A program made the translations under genes and the position numbers. Under the pieces are notes generated by a model that was not told the origin of the DNA, did not search any database, and saw only the letters and a program-made list of their open reading frames with translations. Shown here piece by piece: positions 1 through 6,889 of a DNA stretch of 64,000 bases. Origin of the DNA: JAENVU01 sp963801105 (GTDB lineage: Bacteria; Actinomycetota; Acidimicrobiia; IMCC26256; JAENVU01); the NCBI GenBank assembly GCA_963801105.1, contig CAWDDH010000003.1, forward strand, positions 2,542,001 through 2,606,000, in the 5' to 3' direction. Position 1 is the first letter of the stretch. Each line of letters begins with the position of its first letter.

Positions 1-7
1 AGGCCTG

Positions 8-1384
8 ATGCCCCTGCAGCTGCCCACATTGCTGCGGATGCTCCACACCGACGAGTTCGTACCGGTCCCGTCCCACGGGGCGCTGCTCCGGGCGAAAGAT
101 GAGGTGGCGCGTGCCGCGCCGGACGTCGCCCGCGCCCTCGGGGCCGATCCGGGTGAGTATGTCCACGATCGGCGTGGGACGGCGTTGGCTCTCCGGGCGA
201 TCGACGAGGCCCACGGTGGCGGGTTCTATGACGTGCCGCCCGACGCGGTGGTGGACGCCGAGGTCGCGACCGCGGTGTTCGCGGCGCGTGGCGCCACGAT
301 CGACGTGCAGACACACCTGGTGGACCCGACGCTCTGGGTCGGGCCCCACGCCGCCGCGCTCGGGCAGTTCCTCGCGCTCGCCGACCCCGAGCGGTGGTCC
401 GGTGGGATCGATCCGTATGCGATCGACGCCGCGGCGTGGGCCGCGCTCGTGTTCGGTGCGAGTGAGACCGCGGTCGCGCTCCTGACCTCGACGCCCGGTC
501 CGGCGGGGGAGAACGTGCTCGAGAACGCGCAGATCGCCGCGGTGCGCGACGTCACCGACCGCTACGCCGGCACGGGGCGCGTCCTGACGCACACGATCGT
601 GCATCCGAACCTCGGGCCAGGGGAGCTGGACCGCATGACGGACTGGTCGGCGGACCTCCGCCCGTCGGCGTGGAAGGTGTACACGCTCGCGGGCCCTCCG
701 ACGGCGGCGTCGCCCGCCGGTGGCTGGTTCCTCGACGACGCCGAGATCGGTATGCCGTTCCTCGAACGGGCGCGGGCGCTCGGACCGCGGATCGTCTGCG
801 CGCACAAGGGACTGGGCGGGCCGGTGCCGGACGCGTCGGTCGCCGCGGCATCGCCCCGCGACGTCGGACCCGCGGCGGCCGCGTTCGGTGAGCTGATGTT
901 CGTCGTCTACCACTCGGGCTACGAGCGGGATCCCCACGGCGAGGAGGGGGCGTTCGACCCGGTCATGCCGTCGGGCGTGGACCGGCTCATCGCATCCTGC
1001 CTCGCGCACGGCGTCGGTCCGACAGGGAACGTGTACGCCGAGCTGGGCAGCACGTGGTTCCTGATGCTGCGCCGGCCTCGCGAAGCGGCCCACGTGCTCG
1101 GGAAGCTGCTCGCGCACTTCGGTCCGGCTCGGGTCCTGTGGGGCACCGACAGCACGTGGTACGGCTCGCCCCAGCCCCTGATCGACGCCTTCCGCGCGTT
1201 CCGGATCCCGGAGCGGATGCAGGAGGAGTTCGGGTATCCGCCGCTCACCGACGCGGTGAAGGAGCGCATCCTCGGCACCAACGCCGCCGAGCTCTACGGC
1301 GTCGACCCACCGTCGCTGCCCGCCTACCCCGGTCCGCAGCTGGCGCCGGCGTTGCTGGCCGCGATGGACGGCGCCCGCGGCTGA
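8..1384 (+). CDS. Amidohydrolase family protein (possibly 5'-truncated)
   Basis: A 458-residue protein that looks like a metal-dependent TIM-barrel hydrolase of the amidohydrolase-2 type; the substrate is unknown. Visible landmarks are IDVQTHLVDP near residue 100 (the place of the usual first metal-binding HxH, here only one His), a possible carbamylated or binding Lys in WKVYTLAGPP (about 220), histidines in IVCAHKGLGGPVP (about 265) and FVVYHSGYE, and a late Asp in VLWGTDSTWYGSPQPL (about 380). The ATG at 8 is only the first start in the window: the frame is open to the edge and the true start may lie upstream. The gene is convergent with the next one, and their stop codons abut at 1384/1385. 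The family assignment is fairly safe; the reaction cannot be named. Confidence 0.75.
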   Translation: MPLQLPTLLRMLHTDEFVPVPSHGALLRAKDEVARAAPDVARALGADPGEYVHDRRGTALALRAIDEAHGGGFYDVPPDAVVDAEVATAVFAARGATIDVQTHLVDPTLWVGPHAAALGQFLALADPERWSGGIDPYAIDAAAWAALVFGASETAVALLTSTPGPAGENVLENAQIAAVRDVTDRYAGTGRVLTHTIVHPNLGPGELDRMTDWSADLRPSAWKVYTLAGPPTAASPAGGWFLDDAEIGMPFLERARALGPRIVCAHKGLGGPVPDASVAAASPRDVGPAAAAFGELMFVVYHSGYERDPHGEEGAFDPVMPSGVDRLIASCLAHGVGPTGNVYAELGSTWFLMLRRPREAAHVLGKLLAHFGPARVLWGTDSTWYGSPQPLIDAFRAFRIPERMQEEFGYPPLTDAVKERILGTNAAELYGVDPPSLPAYPGPQLAPALLAAMDGARG

Positions 1385-3151
1385 TCATCCCGCGCCGATC
1401 CCGCCACCGCCCCCGCCGCCCCCGCCGCCCCCGGAGAAGCCGCCTCCGCCTCCCGACCCGCTGGACTTCGGGGTGAACGACGACGTGGTCCCCGCCAGGC
1501 CGGCCGAGAACGAGCCGATCGTGGCGAAGGGGGCGCTCCCCGGGTGCGCGCCCACGTACCAGGGTGCGAACGTCGCCTGGTCCTCGGGCGGGATGCGCTG
1601 CGCGAGTCCCCTGGCCAGCTCGTCGCTGACGCCGAGCGCCGCCGCGTAGACGAGATAGCGCTCCCACAGCACGAGGTGGCCGACGGGCGCGTCCTCGAGC
1701 TGGGAGAAGTCGCGCAGGTAGTTGCGCACCCCTCGCCATTCGAGGAACCGTTGGTGACCCTCGGGGGAGCGCTGGCGCAGCAGCGGGGTGAGCGCGAGCT
1801 GGATCGCGGCCCACGCGATGCCGAGGATGCCGAGCAACCACAGGCGCAGCCCGACGCCGGCCGCGCCGGCCAGACCGACGACGACCGCGACGGCGACGTT
1901 GATGAGGAACGGCTTGGAGCGGCCACCGTTGATGTAGCGCCGGTTGCGCAGGCTCGTGCCGGCGTCGGCCTGGAAGGACTTCCAGCGTGACTGCGCCTCG
2001 GACTGGTGGGCCCGCGAGTACTTGGCGATCTCGGACTGGCGGACCGGTGAGCCGCCGGCGAAGACCTGTTCGAGCGTCGTGCGCTCGAACGCCTTGAGCG
2101 GCGACCGGTCCGCGTCGGTCGTGGTGAGTTCGTAGTCGGTGCGGTCGGGGAGCAGCACCCGGTCCACGTGCACCTCGCGCACGGTCAGGAAGCCGCGTTG
2201 TGCGAGGTCGAGCACCGTCGCCGAGAACGCGGCCGGTCCCACCGTGCCCCAGTGCATCAACCCGACGACCACGGCCGGCGGGTCGTCCGGGAGGTCCCGG
2301 AAGTACTCGCCCGGGTCCTGGAGCGGGGCGGGCTCCTTGCCCCAGCGGCGCCAGACGAGGAGGAACGTGACCGCGCCGGCGAGGATCAGGACCGGGATCG
2401 CGACGGTCAGGGCCGTGCGGGCGTGACGCTCACGGGTGGCCTGCTCCGCGGCGCGGGCGCGGTCGTCGTTCGCGGCGCGTGCCCAGGAACGTTCCTCGGA
2501 GAGGATTCGTGGGAGTTGCACCGTTCCGGTCGCGGGGAGCTGGGGAAGGCGCGCCGAGGGGATCGCGACGCGCCCCTCCACGAACGTCCCCTGCGGCACG
2601 TCGGGGGCGCGGAATCGGATCGTGTCGCCGTCGAGGCGCACCGTGCCCGCGAGCGGTCCGTGGCCCCACGCGCGCAGCCGCCCCGGACCGGGCGGCACCT
2701 GCAGCGTGGCGGTGACGAGCCCGATGGTCGGGTGGTCCTCGCCCACCCACTTCCAGTACAGCTCCGCGACATCGGGGCCACCGCTCGCCGCCCCGCTCAC
2801 GGTGTAGGAGATGTCGAAGGTGCGCGTCTCGTCCTGCGCCTCGAAGTACCAGGTGAGGTTGTAGGGCGCACCGACGCTGTTCAGCTCCACGCCGTGCTCG
2901 GTGACGTGCATGTCGGTGATGGCGTAGTTGCCGACCGGGATCGGACGCGTCCCGAAGTGGAACTGGCCGGTGAAGTCGTAGGTGATGTGCTCGACGACGC
3001 GCATCGAGCCGTCCGTCGCCAGGGTCGCGTCGACGGCGACGCGGGGCAGTGAGAACGTCTTGGTCGGGAAGGCGATCGCTGCGATCGCGATTCCGCCGCC
3101 GACGAGCACGACGAAGGCGACGATCGACGCGATGCGGAACGCGCGGATCAC
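1385..3151 (-). CDS. DUF2207-type membrane protein with glycine-rich tail
   Basis: A 588-residue membrane protein of the DUF2207 family (function unknown). An N-terminal hydrophobic segment (residues about 8-30) is followed by an extracytoplasmic domain with FTGQFHFGTRPIPVGNYAIT, typical of the start of DUF2207. There is a transmembrane helix near residues 245-265, a cytoplasmic stretch, and one or two more helices around 425-465. The C-terminus is almost pure glycine (GGGGGFSGGGG), common in this family. The start is a GTG at 3151 that overlaps the TGA of the upstream minus-strand gene (GTGA overlap), so the two are translationally coupled. Role unknown; I infer an envelope protein. Confidence 0.8.
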   Translation of the reverse strand: MIRAFRIASIVAFVVLVGGGIAIAAIAFPTKTFSLPRVAVDATLATDGSMRVVEHITYDFTGQFHFGTRPIPVGNYAITDMHVTEHGVELNSVGAPYNLTWYFEAQDETRTFDISYTVSGAASGGPDVAELYWKWVGEDHPTIGLVTATLQVPPGPGRLRAWGHGPLAGTVRLDGDTIRFRAPDVPQGTFVEGRVAIPSARLPQLPATGTVQLPRILSEERSWARAANDDRARAAEQATRERHARTALTVAIPVLILAGAVTFLLVWRRWGKEPAPLQDPGEYFRDLPDDPPAVVVGLMHWGTVGPAAFSATVLDLAQRGFLTVREVHVDRVLLPDRTDYELTTTDADRSPLKAFERTTLEQVFAGGSPVRQSEIAKYSRAHQSEAQSRWKSFQADAGTSLRNRRYINGGRSKPFLINVAVAVVVGLAGAAGVGLRLWLLGILGIAWAAIQLALTPLLRQRSPEGHQRFLEWRGVRNYLRDFSQLEDAPVGHLVLWERYLVYAAALGVSDELARGLAQRIPPEDQATFAPWYVGAHPGSAPFATIGSFSAGLAGTTSSFTPKSSGSGGGGGFSGGGGGGGGGGGIGAG

Positions 3152-3582
3152 GACCCGCCCGCGCTGCCCCCGGACACCTCGACGAACGCGAGCCGGACCT
3201 GGGCCAGCACCTGGCGGAGCGCCTCCGCGTTCGGCTCGAGGCGGTCGCCGAGTCCCTCGACGATCGCCGCCATCGCGTCGATCGCGAGCGCGGCCTGCCC
3301 GAGCGACTCGGGCCGCTCGCCGGCGAGGCTCAGGTGGAGCACCACGAGCTCCTGGAGCTGCACCGCGAACTGGGCCACGATCATCTCGACCGGGGTCGCG
3401 GCGAGGCGAGCGAGCATCTCGCGCATCTGCTCGGGGTCGAGGTCCTCCGGGTCCGTGCCCGGGTCGTAGCCCGGATCGGCCCCGCCGCCGGGATCACCGG
3501 GCCCGCCGGCGGGCGGACCGCCCGTCCCCGGTCGGTCCGGTTCGATCGGTTGTTCGCCGTATGGAGTCCAGAGGCTGCTCAT
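3148..3582 (-). CDS. DUF1844-like small protein
   Basis: A 144-residue protein. The N-terminal 45 residues are rich in Pro, Gly and Asp (PGTGGPPAGGPGDPGGGADP). Then follows a helical region with LARLAATPVEMIVAQFAVQL and a second helix pair ending in RLAFVEVSGG, resembling the short DUF1844 proteins that often sit beside infC in actinobacteria. The ATG at 3582 begins MSSLWTPYGEQP; longer in-frame starts exist but would add low-complexity sequence reaching back over the infC leader. It is coupled to the DUF2207 gene downstream by a 4-bp overlap and divergent from infC. No catalytic motif is seen. Confidence 0.65.
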   Translation of the reverse strand: MSSLWTPYGEQPIEPDRPGTGGPPAGGPGDPGGGADPGYDPGTDPEDLDPEQMREMLARLAATPVEMIVAQFAVQLQELVVLHLSLAGERPESLGQAALAIDAMAAIVEGLGDRLEPNAEALRQVLAQVRLAFVEVSGGSAGGS

Positions 3583-3788
3583 CGGCCTGGTATCGTGCCA
3601 CGACAATCCAGTTGGGAAGTGGGATACGGGCTCCGGCCCGCCGTCCCCACCCGGCCGGGACGGCACTTCCGAGGTCTGGGAGCGCCGATCACCGCGTCCG
3701 GGTCGTCCTCTTCGGCTCGGTCCAGACCGCGCGGCGTGGAGCTTTCCGCAGTGCCAGCCGCCGGCGATCCCGGCGGATCCCGAGTCAA

Positions 3789-3805
3789 GAGGTGATGCCA
3801 ACATC
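3789..3805 (+). promoter_or_regulatory. infC ribosome-binding site with ATC start codon
   Basis: GAGGTGAT at 3789-3796 is an eight-base match to the anti-Shine-Dalgarno sequence and lies upstream of the in-frame ATC at 3803. No ATG, GTG or TTG occurs in this frame before 3854, yet codons upstream of 3854 encode the conserved IF3 N-terminus ARINDRIRARE. An out-of-frame ATG at 3795 opens a 22-codon ORF (stop at 3861-3863) overlapping the start, and could compete for ribosomes. Confidence 0.7.
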
Positions 3806-4393
3806 GCTGCTGCAGACGAAGCACGGATCAACGATCGCATTCGCGCCCGCGAGGTGCTGCTGATCGCCGAGGACGGCGAGAAGCTCGGGGTCCGACCCCT
3901 CCCGCAGGCCCTTGCGATCGCTCGCGAAGCCGAGCTCGACCTCGTCGAGGTCGGTGCCAACGCCGATCCCCCGGTGTGCCGGATCATGGACTACCGCCGG
4001 TGGCAGTACGAGCAGCAGCAACGCCGGAAGGAGTCTCGGAAGAAGGCGACCAACGTCGTCATCAAGGAGATGAAGTACCGGCCCAAGATCGACGTGCACG
4101 ACTACACGACCAAGACCAAGAAGGTCCAGCAGTTCCTCGGTGAGGGCCACAAGGTCAAGGTCACGATCATGTTCCGCGGTCGGGAGATGGCCCACCCCGA
4201 GCTCGGACGCAAGATCCTCGACCGGCTCGCCGAGGACGTCGGCGAGATCGCGATGGTCGAGTCGGCACCCCGCCAGGACGGCCGCAACATGACGATGGTC
4301 CTCAACCCGCACAAGAAGCCCCGCCCCGCGAAGGCGCCGCGCCCGGTCGCACCGACGGCCGTCGCGACGGACGCACCACCAGAAGGAGCCTGA
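3803..4393 (+). CDS. infC: Translation initiation factor IF-3
   Basis: IF-3 binds the 30S subunit, prevents premature 50S joining and discriminates against wrong start codons. The N-domain carries ARINDRIRARE and VRPLPQALAIA, and the C-domain KVKVTIMFRGREMAHPELG and SAPRQDGRNMTMVLNPHK. The lysine/arginine-rich linker is around residues 70-95. The C-terminal tail is rich in Ala, Pro and Lys. I place the start at the ATC at 3803, giving 196 residues. Starting at the first standard codon (GTG 3854) would delete the universally conserved RIND region. E. coli infC uses AUU, and IF-3 there represses its own non-standard start, so the same autoregulation is likely here. It is followed after one base by rpmI. 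Confidence 0.93.
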   Translation: MAAADEARINDRIRAREVLLIAEDGEKLGVRPLPQALAIAREAELDLVEVGANADPPVCRIMDYRRWQYEQQQRRKESRKKATNVVIKEMKYRPKIDVHDYTTKTKKVQQFLGEGHKVKVTIMFRGREMAHPELGRKILDRLAEDVGEIAMVESAPRQDGRNMTMVLNPHKKPRPAKAPRPVAPTAVATDAPPEGA

Positions 4394-4394
4394 G

Positions 4395-4592
4395 ATGCCC
4401 AAGGTCAAGACCCACCGGGGGGCCGCGAAGCGGTTCAAGGTCACCGGCACCGGCAAGATCCGCCGCCGCAAGGCCTTCCGGGCACACCTGCTCGAGCACA
4501 AGCCCACGAAGCGGACGCGGCGACTCGGCCGTGGCGCCGAGGTGACCGGCGGCGACAAGAAGCACGTCGAGCGCCTCCTCGGACGCGCCTGA
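4395..4592 (+). CDS. rpmI: 50S ribosomal protein L35
   Basis: A 65-residue, very basic protein starting MPKVKTHRGAAKRFKVTG, the standard L35 signature, and of standard length. It is part of the large ribosomal subunit. The start codon lies one base after the infC stop and is preceded by AAGGAG inside the end of infC, so it is co-translated with infC. The infC-rpmI-rplT order is the classical one. Confidence 0.97.
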   Translation: MPKVKTHRGAAKRFKVTGTGKIRRRKAFRAHLLEHKPTKRTRRLGRGAEVTGGDKKHVERLLGRA

Positions 4593-4659
4593 GCGTCGAC
4601 GATCCCATCCGCCGGAGCGACGGGGCGCCGTCGCCGCCGAAGAGCAAGGAGCACCATCC

Positions 4660-5022
4660 ATGGCACGCGTCAAGCGGGCAGTCCAGGGCAAGAAGCACCG
4701 TCGCGCGATCCTCGAGCGCGCCGAGGGCTACTCGGGTGCTCGCAGCCGCCACGTGCGCGCCGCGAACGAACAGGTCATGCACTCGGGCAACTACGCCTTC
4801 CGTGACCGTCGGGCGCGCAAGGGCGAGTTCCGCAAGCTCTGGATCGTGCGCATCAACGCCGCGTGTCGGGAAGAGGGCATCAGCTACTCGCGATTCATCG
4901 CGGGGCTGAAGGCCGCCGAGGTCGAGGTGGACCGCAAGGTCCTCGCCGACCTCGCGGTCCGGGACCGCGACGCGTTCGGCGCGCTGGTGTCCACGGCCCG
5001 CGGGGCGCTCGACGCCGCCTGA
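4660..5022 (+). CDS. rplT: 50S ribosomal protein L20
   Basis: A 120-residue basic protein beginning MARVKRAVQGKKHRRAILER, with the conserved GYSGARSRHVRAANEQVMHS and LWIVRINAACRE segments of L20, an early assembly protein that binds 23S rRNA. An AAGGAG Shine-Dalgarno sits about 9 bases before the ATG. The 67-bp gap after rpmI has no obvious promoter. In several bacteria L20 represses this operon; I see no clear L20-binding mimic here. Confidence 0.97.
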   Translation: MARVKRAVQGKKHRRAILERAEGYSGARSRHVRAANEQVMHSGNYAFRDRRARKGEFRKLWIVRINAACREEGISYSRFIAGLKAAEVEVDRKVLADLAVRDRDAFGALVSTARGALDAA

Positions 5023-5029
5023 TCCCGTC

Positions 5030-5824
5030 GTGACCGGGTCGGAAGCACTCGGTCACCGTCATCCGCAGTCGCGCCGGCTCCGCGAGCTGTTGCGCGATCC
5101 GGCCGCCCGCCGGTCCGAGCGGGCCTTCGTGCTCGAGGGCCCACGCCTGCTGACCGACGCCTTCGACCGGTCGTTCCCGATCGACGCCGTCTTCGCCGGT
5201 CCGGGCGCGCGCCGGGCGTTCGCCGGCCTGATCGACCGGGCGCTCGCTGCGGGCGTCCCCGTGCACGACCTCAAGGAAGGCGTGCTCGAGAAGATCGGCT
5301 CCACCCGGACGCCCCAGCCGGTGCTCGCCCTCGCACCGCTGCCACCGGCGCCCGCGGTCGGCGACCTCCCGCCGGGCCTGCTCGTCGTCACCGCCGGGCT
5401 CCAGGATCCCGGGAACCTCGGCACCGTCGTGCGCAGCGCCGAGGCGGCGGGCGCCGCCGGGGTGATCGCGGCGGGCGGCGTGGACCCGTGGAACCCCAAG
5501 GTGGTGCGGGGATCGGCGGGCGCGGTGCTCGGGCTGCCGATGCTCGTGCCCGACGACCTCCGGGCCGCCCTCGACGCGCTGCGGGCCCGCGGTGCCAGCG
5601 TCGTCGCCGCCGACGTCGCGGCCCCGACCGCCTACACCGACGCCGACCTGACCGGCTTCGTGGCCCTGGTCGTCGGCAGCGAGGCCCACGGCGTCCCGGC
5701 GGATCTCGCGACGGTCGTCGACGAGTACGTCGCGATCCCGATGTCGGGCCCGACCGACAGCCTCAACGCCGCAGTGGCCGCCAGCGTCCTGATGTTCGAG
5801 GCCGCCCGCCAGCGGGGCTCCTGA
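5030..5824 (+). CDS. TrmH/SpoU-family RNA 2'-O-methyltransferase
   Basis: A 264-residue SPOUT methyltransferase acting on rRNA or tRNA ribose with S-adenosylmethionine. The N-terminal substrate-binding domain (about residues 15-95, beginning around SRRLRELLRD) precedes the knotted catalytic domain with all three motifs: DPGNLGTVVRSAEAAG (motif 1, Arg catalytic), VVGSEAHGVP (motif 2) and IPMSGPTDSLNAAVAASVLM (motif 3). The GTG at 5030 lies 7 bases after rplT. A SpoU methyltransferase between rplT and pheS is common in actinobacteria. The exact target nucleotide cannot be told from sequence. Confidence 0.9.
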   Translation: MTGSEALGHRHPQSRRLRELLRDPAARRSERAFVLEGPRLLTDAFDRSFPIDAVFAGPGARRAFAGLIDRALAAGVPVHDLKEGVLEKIGSTRTPQPVLALAPLPPAPAVGDLPPGLLVVTAGLQDPGNLGTVVRSAEAAGAAGVIAAGGVDPWNPKVVRGSAGAVLGLPMLVPDDLRAALDALRARGASVVAADVAAPTAYTDADLTGFVALVVGSEAHGVPADLATVVDEYVAIPMSGPTDSLNAAVAASVLMFEAARQRGS

Positions 5825-5871
5825 ACCACTCCGGGGCCGTGGCAGACGGTTCTCTAGACTCCCGACCACTC

Positions 5872-6888
5872 ATGGACCTCTCGGAGCTGGATCTCGACGC
5901 GGCGCGGGCCGCCATCGCCGCCGCGCCGGACCGGGATGCGCTGGGCGTGCTGCGCAAGCGATTCATCGGCAAGGCCAGCGTGGCCTTCCGCGCCCGCGAG
6001 TCGATCAAGACGCTGGATCCGGCCGACCGCCCGACCGTCGGCAAGGCGGTCACCGACTACACGAAGGCGGTCGAGGCCGCACTGGCCGAGCGGGAGGCCG
6101 AGCTGGCACCGGCCGGTCCCACCGAGCCGCCCCTCGACCTCACCCTCGGGACGCACGGTCGCGGGCGGGGCCACCTGCACCTCGTCACCCAGTGCCAGCG
6201 CGAGCTCGAGGACGTCTTCGTCAGCCTCGGCTACCAGGTCGCCGAGGGACCCGAGGTCGAGGACGACTGGCACAACTTCGAGGCACTCAACTTCCCGCCG
6301 GGCCACCCGGCCCGGGCGATGCAGGACACGCTCTACGTGGATCTCGGCGAGCCCGAGCAGGTGCTGCTCCGCACGCACACCTCACCGGTCCAGGTCCGGC
6401 TGATGGAGAGCCGGCCGCCGCCGATCTACGCGGTGATGCCGGGGCGCACCTATCGGAACGAGACGGTCGACGCCCGCCACTCGGCGGTGTTCCACCAGAT
6501 CGAGGGCCTCGCGGTCGACCGCGGTCTGACCTTCGGCGACCTCGCGGGCACCCTCGAGACCTTCACCAGCGCGTACTTCGGCAAGAAGGTGACCTCCCGG
6601 CTGCTGCCGAGCTTCTTCCCGTTCACCGAGCCGTCGGCCGAGTTCGCGATCAGCTGCGTGTTCTGCGACGGCGCGGGATGCCGGATCTGCTCGAAGACGG
6701 GATGGATCGAGCTCGGTGGCTGCGGAATGGTGGACCCCAACGTCTTCCTCGCCGTCGGCATCGACCCCGAGGAGTACACGGGGTTCGCGTTCGGCTTCGG
6801 GCTCGAGCGGATGCCGATGCTCCGCTACGGCGTCGAGCCGATCAAGACCTTCTTCGACAACGACGACCGCTTCCTCGCCCGGTACTGA
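5872..6888 (+). CDS. pheS: Phenylalanyl-tRNA synthetase alpha subunit
   Basis: A 338-residue class II synthetase subunit that activates phenylalanine and joins it to tRNA-Phe as an alpha2-beta2 complex with PheT. The N-terminal coiled-coil (residues about 10-85) is followed by the catalytic core: GHPARAMQDTLYV, LLRTHTSPVQVRLM, motif 2 in GRTYRNETVDARHSAVFHQ and motif 3 in GFGLERMPMLRYG. The ATG at 5872 starts MDLSELDLDAARAA. There is no clear Shine-Dalgarno; a TAGACT box at 5855-5860 lies 11 bases upstream, so a very short leader is possible. A CxxC-CxxC pair (CVFCDGAGCRIC) marks a zinc-ribbon-like insertion seen in many actinobacterial PheS proteins. Confidence 0.96.
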   Translation: MDLSELDLDAARAAIAAAPDRDALGVLRKRFIGKASVAFRARESIKTLDPADRPTVGKAVTDYTKAVEAALAEREAELAPAGPTEPPLDLTLGTHGRGRGHLHLVTQCQRELEDVFVSLGYQVAEGPEVEDDWHNFEALNFPPGHPARAMQDTLYVDLGEPEQVLLRTHTSPVQVRLMESRPPPIYAVMPGRTYRNETVDARHSAVFHQIEGLAVDRGLTFGDLAGTLETFTSAYFGKKVTSRLLPSFFPFTEPSAEFAISCVFCDGAGCRICSKTGWIELGGCGMVDPNVFLAVGIDPEEYTGFAFGFGLERMPMLRYGVEPIKTFFDNDDRFLARY

Positions 6889-6889
6889 G

